Assembly: GCA_905215835.1 (NCBI GenBank)
Contig: CAJMRR010000031.1
Span: 1 to 15,945, forward strand
DNA length: 15,945 bases
Source of the DNA: an uncultured bacterium
GTDB lineage: Bacteria > Actinomycetota > Coriobacteriia > Coriobacteriales > Coriobacteriaceae
Direction: 5' to 3'
Positions 6,469 through 11,965 of the stretch are shown piece by piece. Under the pieces are notes generated by a model, which had not been told where the DNA came from, did no database searches, and saw nothing but the letters and a program-made list of their open reading frames with translations. The first letter of the stretch is position 1, and each line of letters starts with the position of its first letter. The translations under genes were made by a program, and so were the position numbers.

Positions 6469-7747
6469 CGCCGAGGCCAAGCGCGTCACCTCCATCGCCC
6501 GCGCCATCAACTGGGGCTATATGTGGCGCCGCCTGATAAGCTACGTCTGGCTCGATCTGCTGCTGATGGTGATTGCGACGGCGATCCTCGTCTATGGATA
6601 CAACCAGACGCTGCCCGACGGCGCGTTTACCGCAGGATGGATCCCCAGCGCCACCGTTCACGGCATGTCGCTGACGCCCGCGCGCGGCTGGGACCTGGCA
6701 ACGCTCACCTATACCGTCGAGCTTGCGCGTACCACCAAGACTTTCCCCCTCGCGCAGGACCTCGTCGCGCTATGGCCTCTCTACCTTGTCGTTGTGGGTT
6801 GGCAGGTCATCAGCGTGCTCAACATGCTCGGCGGTGCCCGCCGTGTGCGCCGTACCATGGCACCGCTCAACGACTTGGCACTGCGCGTGGACGAACTCGG
6901 CCGCATGCAGCTCTCCGGCGGCAAGATGGAAACGCTGGAGCAGGCCATCGAGCGCGCAAGCGTCGACTCGCCGAGCGTCACTACCGGCGACGCCGACCTG
7001 GCAAGCATCGAGGTCGCACTCAACCGCCTACTGCGTCAGATGCAAGAGGCCAAGCTGCAGCAGATGCGCTTTGTCAACGATGCGAGCCACGAGCTGCGCA
7101 CGCCCATCGCGGTGATTCAGGGCTACGTAAACATGCTCGACCGCTGGGGCAAAGACGACCCGGACGTGCTGGCGGAGTCTATCGCGTCCCTCAAGGCCGA
7201 AAGCGAGCACATGCAAGAGCTCGTAGAACAGCTGCTGTTTTTGGCGCGCGGCGATGCCGGGCGCACGGTCCTGCGGCGCGCGCATACCAACTTGGCTGCA
7301 CTGGTCAGCGAGGTATGCGAGGAGTCACAGATGATCGATGCCGAGCACACGTATCGGCTGACTTTTGACACCTTGCTTGCCAGCGACCCGCGCTGCGACG
7401 CGCCCGTCGACGTGGCGCTCGTGAAGCAGGCTCTGCGCGTGATCGTGCAAAACGCCGCCAAGTACTCGGATGCGGGAACGACTGTCACATTTGGCATAAC
7501 GCCGGATGCGGGCGCGGACACGATCGACATAAGTGTTGAGGACGAGGGCATCGGCATGAACCAGGAATCCGCAGCTCACGCGTTCGAGCGGTTCTACCGT
7601 GCCGACAACGCGCGCGATGCCGGCGCACAGGGTTCGGGTCTGGGGCTTGCGATCGCCAAGTGGATCGTCGACAGCCACGGCGGCGTCATCGGTGTGACCT
7701 CGGTCGAAGGGGTCGGCAGCCGCTTTACGATTCGCCTGCCACGATAG
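6452..7747 (+). CDS. Sensor histidine kinase, two-component system
   Basis: This 431-aa protein is taken from ATG 6452. That start overlaps the regulator gene by 17 nt and follows a G-rich ribosome site (GGGGTGGG). A longer upstream reading only mirrors the regulator gene. TM1 is about 29-52 and TM2 about 104-128, enclosing a small extracytoplasmic loop of about 50 residues. A juxtamembrane segment follows, then the HisKA domain with the H-box FVNDASHELRTP (H213). The ATPase domain has the N-box QNAAKYSDAG (N334), G1 VEDEGIGM (about 361-369), F-box FERFYRAD and G2 GSGLGLAIA (about 394-402). All catalytic motifs are intact. It autophosphorylates on His and passes phosphate to the regulator's D52. 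The loop is too small and plain to suggest a ligand. Confidence 0.93.
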   Translation: MSAARNAEAKRVTSIARAINWGYMWRRLISYVWLDLLLMVIATAILVYGYNQTLPDGAFTAGWIPSATVHGMSLTPARGWDLATLTYTVELARTTKTFPLAQDLVALWPLYLVVVGWQVISVLNMLGGARRVRRTMAPLNDLALRVDELGRMQLSGGKMETLEQAIERASVDSPSVTTGDADLASIEVALNRLLRQMQEAKLQQMRFVNDASHELRTPIAVIQGYVNMLDRWGKDDPDVLAESIASLKAESEHMQELVEQLLFLARGDAGRTVLRRAHTNLAALVSEVCEESQMIDAEHTYRLTFDTLLASDPRCDAPVDVALVKQALRVIVQNAAKYSDAGTTVTFGITPDAGADTIDISVEDEGIGMNQESAAHAFERFYRADNARDAGAQGSGLGLAIAKWIVDSHGGVIGVTSVEGVGSRFTIRLPR

Positions 7748-7766
7748 GAAGCCCCTCGGCATAAAT

Positions 7767-7800
7767 AAAGGGATAGGGCCACGCGACCCTATCCCTTTTT
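7767..7800. terminator. Strong bidirectional rho-independent terminator
   Basis: A 12-bp perfect stem, AAAGGGATAGGG (7767-7778) with CCCTATCCCTTT (7787-7798), has an 8-nt loop and T-run to 7800 on the plus strand. The minus strand continues into CTTTATTTAT. It serves both the kinase operon (+) and the VOC gene (-). Confidence 0.88.
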
Positions 7801-7822
7801 GCCAGCTATGGCAGCTTGTGCG

Positions 7823-8197
7823 CTACTCGCGGCACAGGTGCACGGCGAAACCGGCGAACTCGCGCTTAAAGTACACGAGCTTGGTACCACCGTCGGGCAG
7901 CAGCGCGCGCGACTCTTCGTTGACCTCGAGCCCGCGCTCGGCAAACCACTTCTCAGCTGCATCGATGTCGTTAACGGCAAAGCCGATGTGGCCCTTGGTG
8001 CCACGACCGTTCTGCTTCATGATCTCGACCAGCGAATCGTTGAAGTACGAAACCGGGGTCTCGGTGACGGGCAGGCCCATCATCGTCGAGAACAGCTCCG
8101 CGATCTCCAGGGCGTCTGCCGGGTCGGTGGCGTTAATGCCCACATGGGCAACGCGCATACCAAAGAGCTCTACCGGGTTGGCGTTCTGCTCACTCAT
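7823..8197 (-). CDS. VOC/glyoxalase-bleomycin-resistance-fold protein
   Basis: This 124-aa single-domain protein opens with the classic betaalphabeta module of the vicinal oxygen chelate fold. It reads MRVAHVGINATDP (res 14-26), then MMGLPVTETPVSYF. The second half starts GHIGFAVNDIDAAEKWF and ends TKLVYFKREFAGFAVHL. Candidate metal ligands are the His in RVAHVG and the His in KGHIGF plus a C-terminal acidic residue, but enzymes and binding proteins of this fold cannot be told apart here. The start at 8197 is 11 bp after the PTS IIB stop on the same strand, so the two are co-transcribed. The substrate is unknown; the PTS partner suggests a phosphorylated sugar acid or aldehyde, which is inference. 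Confidence 0.8.
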   Translation of the reverse strand: MSEQNANPVELFGMRVAHVGINATDPADALEIAELFSTMMGLPVTETPVSYFNDSLVEIMKQNGRGTKGHIGFAVNDIDAAEKWFAERGLEVNEESRALLPDGGTKLVYFKREFAGFAVHLCRE

Positions 8198-8208
8198 GCA
8201 GTCAGCGC

Positions 8209-8496
8209 CTACTGAGCCATGACGTCGAGAACGGCCTTCTCGGCAGCGACGCGGTTCATGCCGGTCATGAAGGGCACGCCACTCACGTACGGGCAGGTGA
8301 GGCCCTCGGGGGCAACGGTGGTGGCGATCAGCAGGTCAGCGCCCTCGTCGCAGTAATCCTTGGCCTCGGAGATGGCGCACTGCACGATCTCGTACTTGTC
8401 GGCATAACCGTTGGCGTCGAGCAGAGTAGCGACCTTCTGGGCAACGAGCGTGGAAGTAGCAGCGCCAGCACCGCAAGCCAAAACGATCTTCTTCAT
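8209..8496 (-). CDS. PTS IIB component, galactitol/GatB type
   Basis: This 95-aa cytosolic protein begins KKIVLACGAGAATST, with the phospho-accepting Cys at residue 8. This is the P-loop-like start of the lactose/galactitol class of IIB proteins. The C-terminal VSGVPFMTGMNRVAAEKAV matches the layout of GatB (PFVSG then a helix). IIB proteins pass phosphate from IIA-His to the incoming sugar on IIC. GGGAG lies 9 nt before ATG 8496. The VOC protein gene follows directly. No IIA or IIC gene lies in the visible neighbourhood, so this is an orphan IIB; it may work with a distant IIC or be a regulatory phospho-carrier. Confidence 0.85.
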   Translation of the reverse strand: MKKIVLACGAGAATSTLVAQKVATLLDANGYADKYEIVQCAISEAKDYCDEGADLLIATTVAPEGLTCPYVSGVPFMTGMNRVAAEKAVLDVMAQ

Positions 8497-8574
8497 AGGT
8501 AATGTCTCCCTTCATGGTTTACTTTAGGTAAGTGTACCGCAGCGAGCGATGGCACTCGGCCTCGATGAGCTTTT

Positions 8575-8604
8575 ATGCCAGTTTGCTTGCGCGCTGCGTA
8601 TAAT
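8575..8604 (+). promoter_or_regulatory. Promoter of the TM/helical-repeat gene
   Basis: A consensus TATAAT (8599-8604) lies 18 bp after ATGCCA (8575-8580, 4 of 6 to consensus). The expected start of transcription is near 8611, giving a leader of about 50 nt before ATG 8660. Confidence 0.5.
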
Positions 8605-8659
8605 ACATCTAGTACGTGTTGTCATACCGCTCGCTTTATGAGCGACTAAGGACCCTAAT

Positions 8660-9283
8660 ATGCCCGATTCCCGCACCCTCTGGACCGCCGTCGTTATCAT
8701 CTGCATCGCCGTGTCGGTGTTCTTTAGCGTCAAAAAACGCACCACGTTTAAGCGCCTGCAGCAGCTTATGGCTGCCAAGCAGTGGGACGAGTTCGATCGT
8801 TTGCTCGACGGCAAACTCACCAGCATGCTGTACCCGCGCTACAACCGCGACTACCTGCGTCTGAACTCCTATCTGCTGCGCGAGGACCACGAGCGCGCCA
8901 GCGAGATGTTCGACCTACTGCTGGGACTCAACCTCCCCAAGATGCAGCGCGTCGACTTGGTGATTAAGGCCTTTAACTACTATGTTGGCCAGGAGGACCG
9001 CAAAAAGTCCAAAGAGCTGTTGCACGAGATCAAGGGCTTTGAGGGCGGTCAGGCCGAGGCAGTTGCGCACGAGTGTCAGCTGATGTACGACACGATGATC
9101 CTCAAGCGCCACAACGACATTCCCGAGCTGGAGCGCATGCTCGAGGATGTCGGCGACGACCCGGTCAAGCGCTGCCGCTTGGAGTACCTGCTAGCCCTGC
9201 AGTACCAGAACAAGGGCGACGAAGCCAAGTTCCAGGAGTTCCTGGAGAAGTCGGGCCAACACTCGATGGCCGTCAACGCGTAA
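8660..9283 (+). CDS. Membrane-anchored helical-repeat (TPR-like) protein
   Basis: This 207-aa protein is not recognised as a named family. The N-terminus has one hydrophobic helix (about residues 7-23, TAVVIICIAVSVFFSV) followed by KKR, an uncleaved anchor with the body probably in the cytoplasm. The remainder is all-helical, with paired amphipathic helices of TPR/Sel1-like spacing: FKRLQQLMAAKQWDEFDRLL, YLLREDHERASEMFDLLLGL, DRKKSKELLHEIKGF and LEYLLALQYQNKGDEAKF. Such scaffolds mediate protein contacts. The start is supported by AAGGA 7 nt upstream and by a TATAAT promoter. It is transcribed toward the tRNA-Leu gene, only 31 bp away. The partner is unknown. Confidence 0.7.
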   Translation: MPDSRTLWTAVVIICIAVSVFFSVKKRTTFKRLQQLMAAKQWDEFDRLLDGKLTSMLYPRYNRDYLRLNSYLLREDHERASEMFDLLLGLNLPKMQRVDLVIKAFNYYVGQEDRKKSKELLHEIKGFEGGQAEAVAHECQLMYDTMILKRHNDIPELERMLEDVGDDPVKRCRLEYLLALQYQNKGDEAKFQEFLEKSGQHSMAVNA

Positions 9284-9314
9284 CGGACGGCTTGTGCTAG
9301 ACTTCTAGTCTCAC

Positions 9315-9399
9315 GGGGGCGTGGCGGAATTGGCATACGCAGGAGACTTAAAATCTCTCGCCGCAAGGATTGTGGGTTCGAGTCCCACCGCCCCTACCA
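9315..9399 (+). tRNA. tRNA-Leu (anticodon UAA), target of the integrative element
   Basis: An intact class II tRNA of 85 nt including encoded CCA (9397-9399). The acceptor stem GGGGGCG (9315-9321) pairs with CGCCCCT, with one G-U. The D-arm is GCG...CGC. The anticodon stem GGAGA/TCTCT carries loop CTTAAAA, giving anticodon TAA for the UUA codon. The long variable arm and T-arm GTGGG-TTCGAGT-CCCAC are canonical. From G9343 onward the sequence belongs to the 61-bp repeat shared with the right end of the element. The 3' half may therefore derive from the element, yet it keeps the tRNA functional. Confidence 0.95.
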
Positions 9400-9403
9400 T
9401 ATG
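9343..9403 (+). repeat. attL: 61-bp direct repeat in the tRNA-Leu 3' part
   Basis: Identical over 61 bp to 14979-15039. It covers the anticodon stem-loop, variable arm, T-arm, acceptor 3' strand, CCA and 4 nt beyond (TATG). It is the core of site-specific integration; crossover usually lies within such a block. Confidence 0.93.
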
Positions 9404-9410
9404 ACGAAAT

Positions 9411-9449
9411 GGCAGCTCAGAGCATCTAATCACTCTGGGCTGCTTTTTG
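9411..9449 (+). terminator. Element-borne terminator for the tRNA-Leu transcript
   Basis: GCAGCTCAGAG (9412-9422) pairs with CTCTGGGCTGC (9433-9443), 11 bp with one G-U, with a 10-nt loop, followed by TTTTT (9444-9448). It lies just inside the element, 8 bp past the att repeat, and replaces the native terminator now located beyond attR. Confidence 0.85.
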
Positions 9450-9462
9450 TTTCAGTTTCGTT

Positions 9463-9497
9463 CTCGGTACCATTGGTACCGAATCTGGTACCGAATC
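9463..9497. repeat. Left GGTACC array (candidate integrase arm site or operator)
   Basis: GGTACC occurs at 9466, 9475 and 9487 (spacing 9 and 12). The 35-bp block matches 14823-14857 at 29 positions. All six differences fall in the 6-bp spacer before the third palindrome. It sits 60 bp from the attL core and 48 bp before the first left gene. Confidence 0.75.
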
Positions 9498-9544
9498 AGC
9501 TCAGAAATCACCTTCACGCCCCAAATCGAGTGAAAGGACTGGGT

Positions 9545-9823
9545 ATGAGCAAGAGACGCAACAAGAGGACCCCACTGACTGAGGACGAACGCAAACTGCT
9601 GGGCAGCTACCGCGAGCTAAGCCCCGAGGACAGGCGGGACCTCGTTGGATGGGCTGAGCATCTGGCGCTCAACACGGTACGGCTCAACGGCATCCGCGAT
9701 GCATACCGCAGGTGCAACGCGCACCGCCGCGAACTCATAGCCATGTACGCAAATGAGCAGATGGAGCTGAGCGGTATGGAGAGGCGGGGCGAGCACGTCC
9801 CGTTCACGTCCAATGAGGGCTAG
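9545..9823 (+). CDS. Hypothetical 92-aa basic protein, first gene of the left module
   Basis: This is an unrecognised 92-aa protein. ATG 9545 is chosen because AAAGGA stands 6 nt upstream. A longer reading from 9401 would translate the att repeat, the terminator and the GGTACC array. It has a basic N-terminus (MSKRRNKRTP), then LLGSYRELSPEDRRDLVGWAEHL (residues 18-40). That segment resembles the amphipathic tail seen after the HTH in many XRE-type phage regulators, although no HTH is present here. The rest is helical and charged. It may be a DNA-associated accessory or a regulator fragment; the function is not known. The GGTACC array immediately upstream may control it. Confidence 0.6.
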   Translation: MSKRRNKRTPLTEDERKLLGSYRELSPEDRRDLVGWAEHLALNTVRLNGIRDAYRRCNAHRRELIAMYANEQMELSGMERRGEHVPFTSNEG

Positions 9824-9836
9824 AATCGAGTCAACC

Positions 9837-9867
9837 GCTATCGCAACAGGGAAGGAAGGTCGATAGC
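9837..9867 (+). promoter_or_regulatory. Hairpin presenting the ribosome site of the 30-aa ORF
   Basis: GCTATCG (9837-9843) pairs with CGATAGC (9861-9867), leaving a 17-nt loop that contains the Shine-Dalgarno GGAAGGAAGG. The ATG follows one nucleotide after the stem. It may tune translation. Confidence 0.35.
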
Positions 9868-9868
9868 C

Positions 9869-9961
9869 ATGAAGGGCACGCTTTGGATTTACCTGCTCGG
9901 GATTGTCCTCGCCCCGGTCATTCTCCCAATAGTCGTACTCAGGTTCCTGCTCGCAAAGTAG
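9869..9961 (+). CDS. Membrane microprotein, 30 aa
   Basis: ATG 9869 to TAG 9961 encodes 30 residues. After MKGTLW comes a single hydrophobic helix (about 6-28: IYLLGIVLAPVILPIVVLRF), ending LLAK. A strong ribosome site (AGGAAGG, about 9 nt upstream) lies in a hairpin loop. It sits between the 92-aa and two-TM zinc-ribbon genes on the same strand. Its composition is like phage holin-type or toxin-like microproteins, or small regulators of membrane proteins, but no family can be assigned. Translation is supported by the ribosome site and the coding composition only. Confidence 0.5.
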   Translation: MKGTLWIYLLGIVLAPVILPIVVLRFLLAK

Positions 9962-10035
9962 GCGGGCAGCGCCCGACCCCACCGGACAGGTGCCAGCGCC
10001 CCGGCATGGGCGCTACTAAGCCCCTTGGGGACGCG

Positions 10036-10050
10036 CGAAAACAAAAAGGC
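10036..10050. repeat. 15-bp direct repeat, left copy
   Basis: CGAAAACAAAAAGGC is identical to 10925-10939. In the right copy it is part of a terminator; here no partner stem adjoins it, so it may be a duplicated terminator edge. The two copies bracket the zinc-ribbon gene. Confidence 0.45.
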
Positions 10051-10060
10051 TTATCGGACG

Positions 10061-10097
10061 CATTGGGCACAGTGGCAGCGCGTTGAAGTGCCCAATG
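10061..10097 (+). promoter_or_regulatory. 10-bp hairpin in the leader of the zinc-ribbon gene
   Basis: CATTGGGCAC (10061-10070) and GTGCCCAATG (10088-10097) form a perfect stem with a 17-nt loop, 44 nt before ATG 10142. It has no T-run, so it is a leader structure or operator rather than a terminator. Confidence 0.35.
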
Positions 10098-10141
10098 GCG
10101 ACCAAATCCGTTACCGGATCGATTGCGAACAGGAGTTCAGC

Positions 10142-10888
10142 ATGATGGATAAGATTAGACCGATTCTCTGGGTGCTGGTTTTCCCAGCTTGCTGGTACAT
10201 CTTTGCACACCACGTAACGGTACTCACTATGTTGAACGACCCAGTTGGGCTTGTCAGCTCTTTGTTCATAGTTGTTGTAGCCGTCGACTTCTTCACGTTG
10301 CCATTCCAAAATAAAAGGACAACGGATAACACTTCGGAGACGAAGCCGAAGCAGACAACCGACCCTGCTCCGTATCGGATGCCCCGTAGCAAGGAGCTAA
10401 ACGACCTGCTTCTCGTCTACAACGCCAAAAGGCCTAACGGCATGACGGTGACAGAGCTTAACAGCCTGTACGCGCTCACCGCACAATCCGGTGAGAAGGT
10501 AGACGAGACAATCAGTAAGATTCACAGAGAAGTGAAATACGAACGAGACCGCCGTAAGAACGTAACGCCCCAGCCCCTTGGGTCAAGCGCCGAAAAGGGC
10601 TACGCCCCTGCACACTCGAACGCAGAACTCAACCGTGCAGCGCTCGACACGACCCCCGAGAAGGTGAAGAAGGCCCAGCGCAAGGCCGGACTCCGCTGCC
10701 CCAAGTGCGACTCAACCGACGTAACGTTCCTGAACAACACGTCGAAGTCCACGAGCGCTGGAAAGGCGCTCATTGGCGCCGAACTGTTCCGCCTTGAGGG
10801 CATGGTGGTCGGTGCCGCGATGGGCAGGAAGGGAAAGCGCGAGTACCTTTGCAACCACTGCGGCAAGCGGTACTCGGTGAGGAACTAG
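10142..10888 (+). CDS. Two-TM protein with C-terminal split zinc ribbon
   Basis: This 248-aa protein starts at ATG 10142, with AGGAG 6 nt upstream; the longer reading from 10025 runs through the leader hairpin and has no ribosome site. TM1 is about 5-23 and TM2 about 36-54, joined by a short outer loop. A charged cytoplasmic region follows (about 56-180), including a helical segment ELNDLLLVYNAKRPNGMTVTEL. The C-terminus is a zinc ribbon with C186-x2-C189 and C237-x2-C240. The two knuckles are separated by a Gly/Ala-rich apolar stretch (SAGKALIGAELFRLEGMVVG), a design I know from small membrane zinc-ribbon proteins in mobile elements. It may be a membrane-linked nucleic-acid sensor or exclusion factor; the function is unknown. 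It is bracketed by 15-bp direct repeats. Confidence 0.65.
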   Translation: MMDKIRPILWVLVFPACWYIFAHHVTVLTMLNDPVGLVSSLFIVVVAVDFFTLPFQNKRTTDNTSETKPKQTTDPAPYRMPRSKELNDLLLVYNAKRPNGMTVTELNSLYALTAQSGEKVDETISKIHREVKYERDRRKNVTPQPLGSSAEKGYAPAHSNAELNRAALDTTPEKVKKAQRKAGLRCPKCDSTDVTFLNNTSKSTSAGKALIGAELFRLEGMVVGAAMGRKGKREYLCNHCGKRYSVRN

Positions 10889-10924
10889 AGGGCAGGGCGC
10901 AGGCTATAAACCGCGCCCGGAGAA

Positions 10925-10939
10925 CGAAAACAAAAAGGC
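10925..10939. repeat. 15-bp direct repeat, right copy
   Basis: Identical to 10036-10050. It merges into the left arm of the terminator at 10935-10966. Confidence 0.45.
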
Positions 10940-10966
10940 CGCAAGGGTTCGCTCCCCTGCGGCCTT
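10935..10966. terminator. Bidirectional terminator where the two element modules meet
   Basis: AAGGCCGCAAGGG (10935-10947) pairs with CCCCTGCGGCCTT (10954-10966), 12 of 13 bp, with a 6-nt loop. On the minus strand it is followed by TTTTTGTTTT, a strong U-tract for the ArpU-like gene. On the plus strand it is followed by CTCT only, making it weaker for the zinc-ribbon gene. Confidence 0.8.
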
Positions 10967-10968
10967 CT

Positions 10969-11337
10969 CTATGTCGCGGCGTCGTATTCCCTGAACGCCC
11001 TGTACGCTATCTTCTTGCACTTGTCGTAGGCTATGCCGATCCTCGCGCTCAGGTCATGCCAGTCCTCGCCCTCTAGGTAGTGGGCAGTTATGACCTCGAC
11101 CGCCCTCTCGCCGACTGTCGGGGCCATCTCGCGCATGTCGGCGTAGGCGCGGTCCAGTACCTCCTCCTGCCTCCCCATGCAGTAGAGCGCCCTCTCCCTC
11201 CTCGGGTCTCCCTCGGGGCGCATGAGGTCTATCTTTCGCCGCGTTTTCTGCCGCTCCATGTCGAGCGCCACGAACCAGTAGAGCCTGAACTGCGCCAGCG
11301 TCGGGCTAATCTCTCCCCGCCTCAGTATCGGAACCAC
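10969..11337 (-). CDS. Sigma-70 region 4-like / ArpU-type phage transcription regulator
   Basis: This 122-aa protein is read from GTG 11337. The N-terminal part is helical and charged (LYWFVALDMERQKTRRKIDL). Residues about 80-120 form a region-4-like HTH, containing VITAHYLEGEDWHDLSARIG then KCKKIAYRAFREY. This matches ArpU-type late regulators of Gram-positive phages and satellite elements, which control late or packaging transcription. The start is uncertain: the GTG has only a weak G-rich site, and ATG 11259 would give a shorter 96-aa form that keeps the HTH. It is last on the minus strand before the strong terminator, separated from the other minus-strand genes by about 320 bp. Confidence 0.55.
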   Translation of the reverse strand: MVPILRRGEISPTLAQFRLYWFVALDMERQKTRRKIDLMRPEGDPRRERALYCMGRQEEVLDRAYADMREMAPTVGERAVEVITAHYLEGEDWHDLSARIGIAYDKCKKIAYRAFREYDAAT

Positions 11338-11659
11338 CCCAAGAGCGAATCGGTCGGCTATTCGGAAATGCCCCTGAGAGCCGCGGGGACAGCCGATAAG
11401 GGCCGTCTGGCATCTGGCGTGAGTAACTTAGGCACCGTGTCCGTTCTAAAGCTTAAAAAGAGCATCTGAGAGCCTTAGACGGCATATCCGCAGGTCATCG
11501 CATATGCGTCAGTCACGGCAGGCGCGTCACGCTGGGCAGTTATATACTAACCCCCTCAGCGGCAGCGGTACTTAAAAATATGCTACGATTCAAGCAGCAA
11601 TTTCTGTCCCGAGCAGCGGGGCGCTGTCGGCGCGGCCCTACCTCCCGCGCCGCGCCTTT
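11338..11659. other. Gene-free stretch inside the element
   Basis: No convincing ORF is seen on either strand over about 320 bp. Contents are GC hairpins GGCGCGGC/GCCGCGCC (11629-11636 with 11649-11656) and CAGCG/CGCTG (11614-11626), right after the 101-aa gene and possibly weakly terminating. An AT-rich patch at 11539-11551 offers a minus-strand -10-like TATAAC (11544-11539) but no good -35. It may hold the ArpU-like promoter, a small RNA, or an origin or packaging site; nothing decisive is visible. Confidence 0.4.
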
Positions 11660-11965
11660 CTAGAGGGTCGCGCCCCGCCCTTCCATCCAGTCCGCGAGCC
11701 GTTCGGAGAACATGCCAACGACCGAATCGAACCACGGCTCGCCGTCCTCGATAACGGTCCTCGTCACGCCCTCGGGGGCGTTGGCCTTCCATGCCCTCCT
11801 GCCGCTCTCGGTCGTCAGGTCGTAGACCCCCGAGTCTCCGGGTTCGTAGACGAGAGCGCCGTCCCCGGCGTAGGCCACGGTCCCCGCCTCAAGCGCCTCC
11901 CCGCCGTACTCCTCGACAGTGAGGGCGGCGTTGACGGTAAGCGTCATCTGGTCAGTTGTTCTCAT
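11660..11965 (-). CDS. Hypothetical acidic protein, 101 aa
   Basis: This is an unrecognised 101-aa acidic protein. It begins MRTTDQMTLTVNAAL and ends FSERLADWMEGRGATL. The middle is rich in Gly, Asp and Glu with a beta-strand-like pattern (GTVAYAGDGALVYEPGDSG). ATG 11965 overlaps the upstream gene's stop as ATGA, and AGAGGA lies about 9 nt before it, so the two are translationally coupled. It has no cysteines, TM or signal. A small soluble partner of the upstream protein is a guess from the coupling. Confidence 0.6.
   Translation of the reverse strand: MRTTDQMTLTVNAALTVEEYGGEALEAGTVAYAGDGALVYEPGDSGVYDLTTESGRRAWKANAPEGVTRTVIEDGEPWFDSVVGMFSERLADWMEGRGATL

Noticed and set aside
6523..7368. Plus-strand ORF of 281 codons inside the histidine kinase
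   Set aside because: It is a frame-shifted shadow of the kinase, Arg/Ala/His-rich, without motifs.
9401..9544. N-terminal extension of the 92-aa gene to 9401
   Set aside because: It would translate the terminator and the GGTACC array. A good ribosome site supports ATG 9545.
10025..10141. Longer start for the zinc-ribbon gene at 10025
   Set aside because: It lacks a ribosome site and runs through the 15-bp repeat and the leader hairpin. ATG 10142 has AGGAG at 6 nt and starts directly with the TM helix.
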